Source: Nitrospira sp. (lineage in GTDB: Bacteria; Nitrospirota; Nitrospiria; Nitrospirales; Nitrospiraceae). Taken from it: DNA of 32,716 nt. The stretch spans positions 1-32,716 of the forward strand of contig JAOUHD010000018.1 of NCBI GenBank assembly GCA_029865345.1, read 5' to 3'. Numbering within the stretch: the first letter of the stretch is position 1; each line of letters opens with the position of its first letter. Below the pieces are notes generated by a model. That model was not told where the DNA came from and did not search any database. It saw only the letters and a program-made list of their open reading frames with translations. The position numbers were made by a program, and so were the translations under genes. Shown here in pieces: positions 1-9,271 of this stretch.

Positions 1-124
1 CCGTGGGTTGTGGGCCGTTGAGCCGAATATTGGGAGGTGTTTGGCTTCCGACCGGAGTCGAGAGGTAAGAAAGTAGGGTGAGCGAGAAGATCAGTCCCAC
101 CAGGGCGAAGGAGGATCGCGTCAT
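1..124 (-). CDS. 5' part of an exported hypothetical protein (truncated at window start)
   Basis: Minus-strand ATG at 124-122 overlaps the metG stop (ATGA). Reads MTRSSFALVGLIFSLTLLSYLSTPVGSQTPPNIRLNGPQPT..., with signal-peptide character; open to the window edge. Confidence 0.55.
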   Translation of the reverse strand, partial: MTRSSFALVGLIFSLTLLSYLSTPVGSQTPPNIRLNGPQPT

Positions 125-2205
125 TTCACCTTGGTGCCGGGATCGACCTCTTCCAGAACGGTAAGCAATCCGCGCACGTCGGCATCCCCTGCCGCGAGTA
201 CCATGCCCTGGGATTCAATGCCCATCAGCTTAGCCGGTTTGAGATTGGCCACAATCACGATGGTCTTGCCGATCAGTGCATCAGGCTCGTATTTCTTGCC
301 GATTCCGGCCACGATCTGGCGCTGTTCTGTGCCGAGGGAGACTTGCAGCTTGATCAGCTTCTCCGATTTCGGCACCCGTTCGGCAGAGAGCACCTTCGCC
401 GCCTTGAGCTGGATCTTCATGAATTCGTCGATGGTGATCTGCGGCGTGGCGGCTGGAGCTGCTGCAGGGGGCGTTGTCGGGGGAGTTGCTGTAGATGTTG
501 GCGCAGCAGCGGTTGGTTGTGAAGGGATAGATGATTCGGTCACAAGTTTGGCTCCTTCTCCTGATAAATCTGTTTTCTTTACTGTAGCCTTTTCTTTTAT
601 GCCGAGACCGATGGAATCAGACGTGGCAACTTCAACACGGGGGAAAAGTGCACCTGCTTTTTTGATTTTTGCTCCACCTTGCACTTCACCCCATTTGACT
701 TTTTCCTTCAAGAGCGGAGATTCGAAATCGACAGTGAGCCCCAACTGCTCGACAATACTTTTCGCTGCGTTCGGCATCACGGGGTACAGGTAGAGACTTA
801 AGATGCGCAAGCATTCGGCGGCTGTGTACAGAACGGCACTGAGTTCCTCCCGTTTGCTCTGGTCTTTGGCAAGGTTCCAGGGTTTGTGCTGATCAATGAA
901 TGTATCGACGTCAGAAACTCGGCTGGTGATGTGAAGTAGTAAATTATTGAACTCAAAATCTCTGAAGGAATAATCAAGCTGATCTCCTAGAGTAAGGAGC
1001 GAGTTCTTTGCATGAACGAGAAGAGGGTATTTTCCCTCGGCTGCCTCACCGTTAAGGTATTCCTTAGAAACATTCGGAAGTGTGCCTCCGTAGCTACGCT
1101 CAATCATGGTCAGTGTGCGACTCAGGAGGTTGCCTATACCATTGGCAAGGTCGCTATTGACTCGTCGTGCCACTGCGCGCTCTGAAAAATCTCCATCCTG
1201 CCCGAACGGCACCTCTCTCAATAAGAAATACCGAAACGCATCCGCACCGAATTCGTCGACCATCTTGTTAGGATCGACGACGTTGCCGAGGCTCTTCGAC
1301 ATTTTTTGGCCATCGACCGTCCACCAGCCATGGGCAAAGATGGTCTCCGGCAACGGCAGGTTCAACGCCATGAGCATCGTGGACCAATACACGGCGTGGG
1401 TCGTCAGGATGTCCTTCCCGACAAGATGGACATTCGCAGGCCAAAATTGGTTTCCCGTCGGCTTCTCTCTCGGGAGATATTCCAACGCGGACATGTAATT
1501 CACCAGCGCATCGAACCAGACATAGGTGACGTAGTCATTGTCGAACGGCAGTTCGATTCCCCAGGAGAGCCGTGACTTTGGTCTCGAGATCGAGAGGTCG
1601 CCTAGTTTTTGGGTTTGTAAGAACCCGAGGACTTCGTTGCGTCGCGACTCCGGGCGAATAAAATCCGGATGCGCCTTGATGTGCGCAATCAAGCGGTCCT
1701 GATATTGCCCCATCTTGAAGAAGTAGTTGTGCTCGCTGAGCTGTTCAACGGGGCGTTTGCAGTCCGGACAGAGTCCGGACTCCACGTCTTTCTCAGTCCA
1801 GAACCGTTCATCGAACGTGCAGTACCAACCGGTGTACGAGTCCTTATAAATGAGATTCTTGTCGTAGAGCTCCTGAAGATATCGTTGGACAATGGATTTG
1901 TGCTCGAGATCCGTCGTTCGAATGAACGCATCGTTCGAGATGTTGAGGCGTTGCCACAATGTTTGAAACTGAGGCGCAAGCTTATCGCAGTGGGCCTGGG
2001 GGTCGATGCCGGCTTTGGCCGCAGCCTGTTGCACTTTCTGGCCATGTTCATCGAGACCGGTGAGAAAAAACACCTCGCGTCCGCGCAGCCGCCAGTAGCG
2101 CGCCAGCACGTCGGCCGCTATGGTGGTGTAGGCATGGCCGATATGTGGGACATCATTGACGTAGTAAATCGGGGTAGTGATGTAAAAGGGGTTCGTTTCC
2201 ACCAT
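121..2205 (-). CDS. metG: methionyl-tRNA synthetase with C-terminal tRNA-binding (EMAP/Trbp111-like) domain
   Basis: FYITTPIYYVNDVPHIGHAYTT, KMSKSLGN motif, CxxC zinc knuckle (CPDCKRPVE), C-terminal IDEFMKIQLKAAKVLSAERVPKSEKLIKLQVSLG. Confidence 0.97.
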   Translation of the reverse strand: MVETNPFYITTPIYYVNDVPHIGHAYTTIAADVLARYWRLRGREVFFLTGLDEHGQKVQQAAAKAGIDPQAHCDKLAPQFQTLWQRLNISNDAFIRTTDLEHKSIVQRYLQELYDKNLIYKDSYTGWYCTFDERFWTEKDVESGLCPDCKRPVEQLSEHNYFFKMGQYQDRLIAHIKAHPDFIRPESRRNEVLGFLQTQKLGDLSISRPKSRLSWGIELPFDNDYVTYVWFDALVNYMSALEYLPREKPTGNQFWPANVHLVGKDILTTHAVYWSTMLMALNLPLPETIFAHGWWTVDGQKMSKSLGNVVDPNKMVDEFGADAFRYFLLREVPFGQDGDFSERAVARRVNSDLANGIGNLLSRTLTMIERSYGGTLPNVSKEYLNGEAAEGKYPLLVHAKNSLLTLGDQLDYSFRDFEFNNLLLHITSRVSDVDTFIDQHKPWNLAKDQSKREELSAVLYTAAECLRILSLYLYPVMPNAAKSIVEQLGLTVDFESPLLKEKVKWGEVQGGAKIKKAGALFPRVEVATSDSIGLGIKEKATVKKTDLSGEGAKLVTESSIPSQPTAAAPTSTATPPTTPPAAAPAATPQITIDEFMKIQLKAAKVLSAERVPKSEKLIKLQVSLGTEQRQIVAGIGKKYEPDALIGKTIVIVANLKPAKLMGIESQGMVLAAGDADVRGLLTVLEEVDPGTKVK

Positions 2206-2241
2206 GTCGGGGGCAAGATATCAGGTTGGCGTCGCTTTTGG

Positions 2242-3270
2242 CTAGGTTGCGGCTCCGGCGGGGACAAGGCCAAGTGCTTCACGCAGGCGAAGGAACGTCG
2301 TTTCCAGTGCCATCTGCACGTTGAGGTGCCGCGTGGCTTGCTGTTCGGTACGCTCGATATCATTCAAGAGGGTCAGGAGAGCATCGATGTCTGCTCGCTG
2401 GGCGTATCGTCGCAGGTCTGTGATGTGATCGAGGTGAAGGAGTTGATCATGATCTCCATCCACGATGACGATGACCAGATCGCGAATCCATCGTGTGAGC
2501 CATGTGAGGGTTTCTTCGCCACGGTCTGTCTTTGCCAAGCTTTCCGCTGCCGAGAGTATGGTCGCGCTTGACATCAAGCTTTCGGGCTTCACCAACGTCA
2601 GGCATTCTTGTTGTCGCGTGCGAACGTCTGCCACATTCGCCGTGAGCGCTTCTCCGATACGGCCATCGGCGAAGACCGCCAGGAAACGGGCGTCGGCAGG
2701 AGGAAGCTCTCGCTTGAGGATCAATGCCGCCTCAACTTGGGTGCGGGCGGGCGTCGTGAAACGGAGCGCTTGGCAGCGTGATCGAATGGTGATCGGAAGC
2801 GCCTGGAGCCGGTTGGTGACGAGGATAAAGAGACTATCACCTGGAGGCTCTTCCAAGGTCTTGAGGAGCGCGTTCGCTGCACCGATCGTCAGTCGGTCCG
2901 CGTCGTCAATCAGGCAAATTTTTCGTTCCCCGATGAGTGGGCGATAGACGAACTGTTGTTCGATCTCCCGCACCTGCTCGATTTTGATTTGCGGCGTGGC
3001 GGCTTTCGGATCAGGCTCGATGACAAAGTAATCCGGGTGCGTCCGAGCGGCTATCTGAAGGCAGGATCGGCACCGGCCACAGCTATCCTGAGCCTCTGTC
3101 TGCGAGGGTTGCTCGCAGTTGAGGGCCTGAGCCAGTCTCACGGCGGTCATCAACTTTCCGATCCTGGCTTCGCCATAGAACAGATAGGCATGGGCCAAGC
3201 GTCCATTGCAGACGGTTGCCTGAAGGAGGGAGATGGGCTGCGCGTGGCCTGTGATATCGGCGAAAGGCAT
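2242..3270 (-). CDS. holB: DNA polymerase III subunit delta'
   Basis: HAYLFYGEARIGKLMTAVRLAQALNC, CGRCRSC zinc motif, LLKTLEEPPGDSLFILVT; adjacent to tmk. Confidence 0.93.
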   Translation of the reverse strand: MPFADITGHAQPISLLQATVCNGRLAHAYLFYGEARIGKLMTAVRLAQALNCEQPSQTEAQDSCGRCRSCLQIAARTHPDYFVIEPDPKAATPQIKIEQVREIEQQFVYRPLIGERKICLIDDADRLTIGAANALLKTLEEPPGDSLFILVTNRLQALPITIRSRCQALRFTTPARTQVEAALILKRELPPADARFLAVFADGRIGEALTANVADVRTRQQECLTLVKPESLMSSATILSAAESLAKTDRGEETLTWLTRWIRDLVIVIVDGDHDQLLHLDHITDLRRYAQRADIDALLTLLNDIERTEQQATRHLNVQMALETTFLRLREALGLVPAGAAT

Positions 3271-3273
3271 GGG

Positions 3274-3954
3274 CTATCGGCGTCTCGATGTCCGTCTGCG
3301 ATAGGTCTTGAGCCAGTTCAGAACCAGTTCTTCTACGGTCTGGGTCACCGACTCCAGCGGTTGTGCGGAATCGATCACCATGATGCGCCGAGGTTCTTGT
3401 CGTGCCAATACGTGAAATCCCGCCCGGACTTTCCGGTGGAACCGCTCGGCTTCTCGATCGAGTCGATTTTGGGTGGCAGTGCGACTACGGCGTCGACTGA
3501 GTCCGACAGCGACGGGGACGTCGAAGAGCAACGTGAGTTGAGGAGCCAGTTTCCCGGTCGCCCAGTCGTTCATCGTGCGCAATATTCGTAGATCCAACCC
3601 CCGTCCATATCCCTGATAGGCCATCGTCGAGTCTGAGAATCGATCACATACGACCGTCACTCCGCGTGCGAGTGCGGGTTTGATGACGTGATCCACATGC
3701 TGGCGTCGGGCCGCGAAAATAAGGTAGGCTTCTGTTTCAGGGGCGATGGTTTCCCCTGAATGGTCGAGCAGGATACTGCGCAGACGTTCGGCGAGAAGCG
3801 TCCCTCCCGGTTCTCGGGTATGCAGCACGTTCAGGCCTTGCGCGGTCAGCCGCTCGCACAGTCTTCGAGCTTGTGTCGTTTTTCCGCTTCCTTCACCGCC
3901 TTCCAGCGTCATGAAGATGCCCGTCGATTTTCTTGTTGTTCTACTCATTGGCAA
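3274..3954 (-). CDS. tmk: thymidylate kinase
   Basis: FMTLEGGEGSGKTTQARRL P-loop, HTREPGGT, DRFSDSTMAYQGYGRG. Confidence 0.95.
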   Translation of the reverse strand: MPMSRTTRKSTGIFMTLEGGEGSGKTTQARRLCERLTAQGLNVLHTREPGGTLLAERLRSILLDHSGETIAPETEAYLIFAARRQHVDHVIKPALARGVTVVCDRFSDSTMAYQGYGRGLDLRILRTMNDWATGKLAPQLTLLFDVPVAVGLSRRRSRTATQNRLDREAERFHRKVRAGFHVLARQEPRRIMVIDSAQPLESVTQTVEELVLNWLKTYRRRTSRRR

Positions 3955-4153
3955 TTTTCATTCGCAGCCGCAATCGGGGAGCGATCCTATGTCAGGTCGA
4001 GGCGAATAGCAAGACCAGTACCTTTTTTGAATTCGCCCGGTCTAAGCACATAACCCATTGAAATTTACAATAAAATGCTTGCGGGGTTTGTCAGGAACTC
4101 TGTAAGATGAATCACGCAATGCTCTCCCCATCATGGCAGGGTGTCGGTGATTC

Positions 4154-4822
4154 ATGCTCAAGGTCGCGCTAAGACGCTATTTTCTCACAGGCCTCCTCCT
4201 TGTCACCCCTATTTGGGGCACGATTCTCATCCTAAAGACCCTATTTGTTGCGGTAGACGGCATCTTGGGCGATGCCGTCGCAGAATTGGTGCCGGATCAC
4301 TACATTCCCGGCCTAGGGATCATCACGCTGGTTCTGCTCATCTTTTTAGTCGGGTTGTTTGCGGCGAACTTCATCGGGCGTCAGATCGTGGGTCATTGGG
4401 AAGATTGGCTCAACCGGCTGCCCCTCGTCCGGGGGATTTATTCCACGCTGAAGTCCATGATGGATATTCTGTCTTTTTCGGAACGAGGGTCGTATCGTCG
4501 GGTGGTCTTGATTCAATTCCCCAAGAACGGCCATTATTGTTTTGCGTTTGTGACTGGCATGACGAAAGGCGAGACCACGGCATTGGGCCCGGAGGCGCTG
4601 ATTCATGTGTACGTGCCTACCTCGCCCAATCCGACGTCGGGTTATTTTCTCTTAGTGCCGGAACGGGAAGTGATATCGGTTGATATCAGTATTGAAGAAG
4701 CGATGAAGCTGATTGTATCGGGTGGTCTCTATACGCCATCTGGTGCCATGGCTTCGGCCCTAAAGGGAGAGCCAAAGTGGAGTCATGTCAAACAGCCGGA
4801 TGCCGGTGTGCCGATCGGATAA
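4154..4822 (+). CDS. DUF502 family membrane protein
   Basis: LRRYFLTGLLLVTPIWGTILIL, PLVRGIYSTLKSMMDIL, TSPNPTSGYFLLVPEREVISVDISIEEAMKLIVSGG, typical of DUF502. Confidence 0.88.
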   Translation: MLKVALRRYFLTGLLLVTPIWGTILILKTLFVAVDGILGDAVAELVPDHYIPGLGIITLVLLIFLVGLFAANFIGRQIVGHWEDWLNRLPLVRGIYSTLKSMMDILSFSERGSYRRVVLIQFPKNGHYCFAFVTGMTKGETTALGPEALIHVYVPTSPNPTSGYFLLVPEREVISVDISIEEAMKLIVSGGLYTPSGAMASALKGEPKWSHVKQPDAGVPIG

Positions 4823-4873
4823 ACACGGGGTTTTGATACCTAATTGCGGTCTTCTTAATTTCCGGAGTCTTCG

Positions 4874-6472
4874 ATGAAACCATCAGTGGATCAAGACACA
4901 ACGGTCTCGCGTATTCCCGGCCTAGGCGTGATTGTGATGGCGGCCGGGTTGGGCAAGCGGATGAAGTCCACCCAAGTCAAGGTGTTGCATCATGTCGCGG
5001 GTCAGCCGATGGTTCTCTACGCTGTTGATGTGGCGCTTCAACTCGCGGGCCATCGTATTGCGGTTGTGGTTGGGCATCAATCCGACAAGGTTCGGCACGT
5101 GATTGAAACAGGCATTGCCGGCAGGCTGGGATCAAAGTCTGTGAGCATTGTCGAGCAAGCCGAGCAACTCGGGACCGGCCATGCGGTGCTGCAAAGCCGC
5201 CTCGTGTTTTGTCTGGGCGACGAGGCGCGTCCGACGCATTATCTTATCTTGAACGGGGACACTCCGTTGCTAAAGGAAGAGACGGCGCGGGAACTATTGC
5301 GAGCCCATCAATCCCAGAGCGCTACTGTGACGATTCTGACGGCGATGCTCGATGATCCCAGCGGCTATGGTCGAGTCATTCGCCGGGAGTCCGGCGGATC
5401 TCACCAGAGTGAAATCACTTCGTCCGATGTGCTGAAGATCGTTGAAGATCGTGATGCCACCTCGGTTGAACGGGCTACCAAGGAAATCAACGTAGGGACG
5501 TATGTCGTGTCCGGAGATTTTCTCTTCGAGGCTCTGGATAAGCTGGAGCCTCGCAACGCGCAGAATGAATACTATCTGACGGATATTGTTCGGATGGCAG
5601 TTGACCAGGGGCGGCGTGTTGCGGCGGTGACCCTTCAAGATCCCGACGAGGGGCTGGGAGTCAATACGAGGCAACAGCTGGCGGCTGCGGAGCAGGCCGT
5701 CCGTCAGCAGATTCGCGAGCACTGGCTTGACGCCGGAGTCACGATGCGGGATCCTGGCTCCGTGTGGGTTGATGCCGGAGTCACCATTGGAAGAGATACC
5801 GTGCTGTATCCACACGTGAGTCTTGAAGGCAAAACCAGTATCGGTGAAGGGACAACAATCCGTTCCGGGGTCCGTATCACCGATTGTGTGATCGGCAATC
5901 GCGTCGAGATTTTAGACTTCTGCGTGCTTGCTGAGTCGGAAGTGCATGATGACGCACATCTCGGTCCGTTCGTGCATCTTCGTCCAGGTGTGGTGGTCAG
6001 GCGGAAAGCGAAAGTCGGAAATTTTGTCGAGATGAAGAACACCGAATTGGGCGAAGGCTCCAAGGCCAATCATCTCAGTTATTTAGGTGATGCCACGATC
6101 GCAGAAGGGGTGAATATCGGCGCCGGCACCATCACCTGTAACTACGACGGAGCGCGAAAGCATCGAACGGTGATCGGCAAGAATGTGTTTCTCGGAAGCG
6201 ATACGCAGCTGATTGCACCGGTGACGATTGGAGCGGGATCGGTGGTGGCGGCGGGGACGACCGTGACGCAGAACGTCCCGGCTGATTCATTGGCGATCGC
6301 CCGTGTATTACAAGTCAATCGAGTTGGGTGGGCAGCGAAACGTCGGGTGTTGCTGACCGCTGGGATACCGAGCTACGACTCGACAAAGGCTGCCAGCGGG
6401 CCGAAGAAACAGAAGGGCAAAAGAGCTTCAAGCAACTTAAAAAAGGGACGCGCAAAGTCATCGAAACGTTGA
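4874..6472 (+). CDS. glmU: bifunctional UDP-N-acetylglucosamine pyrophosphorylase / glucosamine-1-phosphate N-acetyltransferase
   Basis: VIVMAAGLGKRMKS, left-handed beta-helix repeats, KNTELGEGSKANHLSYLGDATIAEGVNIGAGTITCNYDG; Lys/Arg-rich C-terminal tail. Confidence 0.97.
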   Translation: MKPSVDQDTTVSRIPGLGVIVMAAGLGKRMKSTQVKVLHHVAGQPMVLYAVDVALQLAGHRIAVVVGHQSDKVRHVIETGIAGRLGSKSVSIVEQAEQLGTGHAVLQSRLVFCLGDEARPTHYLILNGDTPLLKEETARELLRAHQSQSATVTILTAMLDDPSGYGRVIRRESGGSHQSEITSSDVLKIVEDRDATSVERATKEINVGTYVVSGDFLFEALDKLEPRNAQNEYYLTDIVRMAVDQGRRVAAVTLQDPDEGLGVNTRQQLAAAEQAVRQQIREHWLDAGVTMRDPGSVWVDAGVTIGRDTVLYPHVSLEGKTSIGEGTTIRSGVRITDCVIGNRVEILDFCVLAESEVHDDAHLGPFVHLRPGVVVRRKAKVGNFVEMKNTELGEGSKANHLSYLGDATIAEGVNIGAGTITCNYDGARKHRTVIGKNVFLGSDTQLIAPVTIGAGSVVAAGTTVTQNVPADSLAIARVLQVNRVGWAAKRRVLLTAGIPSYDSTKAASGPKKQKGKRASSNLKKGRAKSSKR

Positions 6473-6529
6473 TTACGGTCTGAGTGTCGTTATTTACCGG
6501 TCATCCTAGTGAGACCTGGAGTAACTGTT

Positions 6530-8359
6530 ATGTGTGGAATCGTCGGATATGTTGGCAATCAAGATGCGGTCCCGATTCTCATCGGGGGATTGGCGAAGTT
6601 GGAGTACCGTGGGTACGACTCCTCTGGAGTCGCCGTCATGGAGGGGGAGAAAATTGTCGTCAGGCGGAGTGTGGGCAAGCTGGTCAATCTTCAAAATTCG
6701 CTCAAGGCGAAAGAGCTCAAGGGGACGGTCGGAATCGGCCATACTCGCTGGGCGACCCATGGGAAGCCTTCAGAACAGAATGCCCATCCGCATCGGTCCA
6801 AAGGCTGCGTGTTGGTCCACAACGGGATTATTGAAAACTACCAGCAACTCAAACAGCAATTGGAAAAAGACGGCTACAAATTTGTATCGGAAACCGATAC
6901 GGAGGTCGTCGCGCATTTGATCGATAAATACCTTCAGAAAGGGAAGCTGCTGGCTGATGCCGTCCGGTTGGCGACGAAAGATGTGAGTGGCAGTTACGCG
7001 CTAGCCGTCATGTCAGAGCGAGAACCTGGGACGTTGATTGCCGCGCGGTCCGGATGCCCGTTGGTGGTTGGGCGGACCAAGCACGCCTCGTACATCGCTT
7101 CTGATGTCATGGCGATGCTCGCGCACACGCGCGAAGTGACCTATCTCGAAGAAGGGGATGTGGCGGTCGTCACTCAAGACGACCTGCATCTCACCGACGT
7201 CGACGGCCATGCTGTCTCGCGCAAATCAACGAGGATTACCTGGGATGCGTCGGCGGTGGAGAAGAGCGGCTATCCGCACTTCATGCTGAAAGAAATTCAC
7301 GAACAACCTCAGACAATCCTTGATACGATGCGCGGACGGTACTCCTATGAGACTGGCGAAGCAGATCTACCGGACATCGGGCTCACACCGAAAGAGTTTG
7401 CAGCGGTTGAGCGGATTTGGATCGTCGCCTGTGGCACCTCTTGGCATGCAGGCCTGGTCGGGAAATATTTATTTGAAGAAATGGTTCGTACACCGGTTCA
7501 GGTGGATATCGGGAGCGAGTTTCGGTATCGCGATCCGCTCGTCGGGAAGAACGATCTATTTGTCACAATTTCTCAGTCCGGAGAGACGGCTGATACGCTG
7601 GCTGCTGCGCGAGAAGCAAAGGGAAAAGGGGCGCGTGTGGTCTCCATCGTGAACGTTGTCGGCAGCACCTTGGCGCGTGAGTCAGATGGGGTGCTGTACA
7701 CGCATTGCGGGCCGGAAATCGGCGTCGCATCGACCAAAGCGTTTACCGCGCAGCTCACGGCGCTGTATTTGCTAGCCTTGCATTTTGCCAGAGTTCGTAA
7801 TGTGATGAAGGTGGCAGACGGAAAAGCCTGGTTAGATCGGTTGGTCCAGTTGCCGGTATTGGTCAAGCGCGTGCTGCAGCGAGAGGCTGAAATCGTGGCG
7901 ATTGCTAAGCGATATTACAAGAAGCGAAATTTTTTATTCTTAGGACGCGGGATCAACTATCCGATCGCACTGGAAGGCGCGCTGAAGCTGAAAGAGATTT
8001 CTTATATCCATGCCGAAGGCTATGCGGCGGGCGAGATGAAGCATGGTCCGATTGCGTTGCTCGATAAGGATATGCCGGTCGTGGTTTTGGCGCCCCGAGA
8101 CAAACTGTATGACAAAACCGTCAGCAATCTAATGGAAGTAAAAGCGCGACACGCACCGGTGATTGCCTTCGTGGCAGAAGGAGAGCGGGAGCTCGGCAAG
8201 ATTGCGGATGCGGTGTTTACCGTTCCTGATACCCACCCGCTGATCTCGCCGATGTTGTTTACTATCCCGCTTCAGCTCCTTGCGTATCATATCGCAGTAT
8301 TGCGCGGGGCGGATGTCGATCAGCCGAGGAATCTCGCCAAGAGTGTGACGGTAGAATGA
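6530..8359 (+). CDS. glmS: glutamine--fructose-6-phosphate aminotransferase (isomerizing)
   Basis: MCGIVGYVGNQDAVPILIGGL; the Cys2 nucleophile requires the start at 6530, not the ORF-track start 6509. C-terminal PRNLAKSVTVE. Confidence 0.97.
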   Translation: MCGIVGYVGNQDAVPILIGGLAKLEYRGYDSSGVAVMEGEKIVVRRSVGKLVNLQNSLKAKELKGTVGIGHTRWATHGKPSEQNAHPHRSKGCVLVHNGIIENYQQLKQQLEKDGYKFVSETDTEVVAHLIDKYLQKGKLLADAVRLATKDVSGSYALAVMSEREPGTLIAARSGCPLVVGRTKHASYIASDVMAMLAHTREVTYLEEGDVAVVTQDDLHLTDVDGHAVSRKSTRITWDASAVEKSGYPHFMLKEIHEQPQTILDTMRGRYSYETGEADLPDIGLTPKEFAAVERIWIVACGTSWHAGLVGKYLFEEMVRTPVQVDIGSEFRYRDPLVGKNDLFVTISQSGETADTLAAAREAKGKGARVVSIVNVVGSTLARESDGVLYTHCGPEIGVASTKAFTAQLTALYLLALHFARVRNVMKVADGKAWLDRLVQLPVLVKRVLQREAEIVAIAKRYYKKRNFLFLGRGINYPIALEGALKLKEISYIHAEGYAAGEMKHGPIALLDKDMPVVVLAPRDKLYDKTVSNLMEVKARHAPVIAFVAEGERELGKIADAVFTVPDTHPLISPMLFTIPLQLLAYHIAVLRGADVDQPRNLAKSVTVE

Positions 8360-8474
8360 GGTGCGAAGGCCGGGTTCCTGTGCTCGCTCAACGCGCGGCC
8401 TCAGGAGGCCCTCGTTGAATGCGCGCAGTAAGGGACTCTATCTTCACGCCTCATTAGGGGAGGAGGAAGAAGAG

Positions 8475-8768
8475 ATGGAGATTACGCAGCAGGATGTCGA
8501 GAAGGTGGCGCAGCTGGCGAGATTGGCGGTGAGCGCTGCTGAAAAAGAGACATTTGCCAAGCAGTTGACCCAGATTCTCGGGCATGTCGATACGTTGAGT
8601 CAGTACGACACGACGGGAATCGAACCGACCGCCACGGTCATGGGACATGTGAATGTGTTTCGTGAGGATCTTGTGCGCCCATCACTGTCTTCAGAGAAGG
8701 CGTTGGCAAATGCGCCAGAGCGTGAAGTGGATGGGTTTGTTGTCCCTAAAATTCTAGAGGAGCGTTAA
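8475..8768 (+). CDS. gatC: Asp-tRNA(Asn)/Glu-tRNA(Gln) amidotransferase subunit GatC
   Basis: MEITQQDVEKVAQLARLAVSAAEKETFAKQLTQILGHVDTLSQYDT; start at 8475 after AGGAGGAAGAAGAG. Confidence 0.95.
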   Translation: MEITQQDVEKVAQLARLAVSAAEKETFAKQLTQILGHVDTLSQYDTTGIEPTATVMGHVNVFREDLVRPSLSSEKALANAPEREVDGFVVPKILEER

Positions 8769-8839
8769 TTGTCAGGTAGCCGACTCGCACGTTGACCACA
8801 ACGAAAGCACGCAGCGATTGACGAATAACGGGAAGATAC

Positions 8840-9196
8840 ATGTTTCGACAAATGTTACGTTCGAAAATTCACCGTGCCACAGTGACAGGGGCCCATCTCG
8901 AGTATGAAGGCAGCCTGACAATCGATCAAGACTTGATGGAGGCGGCCGGGATCCTCCCCTATGAGGCGATTGTCTGCTCGAACTTGAATAACGGCGAGCG
9001 ATTCATGACCTATGCGATCAACGGTACGCGAGGAAAAGGGGAGATCATTTTGAATGGGCCTACCGCGCGAAAGGCGGCGGTTGGGGATCAGATCATCATC
9101 TTTTGCTATGAGTATTACAGCGAAGAAGAGATCAAGAAGCACACCCCCAAGATCGTCCGGGTAAATGAAAAAAATCGAATTGTGGCGGTGAGCTGA
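8840..9196 (+). CDS. panD: aspartate 1-decarboxylase (pyruvoyl enzyme)
   Basis: MFRQMLRSKIHRATVTGAHLEYEGSLTID, TYAINGTRGKGEIILNGPTARKAAVGDQIIIF. Confidence 0.97.
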   Translation: MFRQMLRSKIHRATVTGAHLEYEGSLTIDQDLMEAAGILPYEAIVCSNLNNGERFMTYAINGTRGKGEIILNGPTARKAAVGDQIIIFCYEYYSEEEIKKHTPKIVRVNEKNRIVAVS

Positions 9197-9271
9197 TAAG
9201 CCACGGACAGGCTAACCGATGAGGCGTCCTGTCGGTTCGTGCGCAGATCACCAGTCGGGAACGAGAGGTTC

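Noticed and set aside
131-793. 220-aa plus-strand ORF opposite the metG 3' end
   Set aside because: Antisense shadow of the Pro/Ala-rich linker and tRNA-binding domain of MetG; its low-complexity AAAGGVVGGV stretch is a by-product.
1669-2571. 300-aa plus-strand ORF opposite metG/holB
   Set aside because: Spans the metG-holB junction in antisense; both minus-strand genes are well supported, and the ORF has no recognisable motifs.
4021-4153. Sigma-70-like promoter (TTGCGG-N18-TAAGAT) ahead of DUF502
   Set aside because: Plausible in a divergent gap, but the match is weak and was not strong enough to list as a feature.
6473-6529. glmS ribozyme/riboswitch upstream of glmS
   Set aside because: Only 57 nt separate glmU and glmS, too short for the glmS ribozyme, and no matching core was seen.
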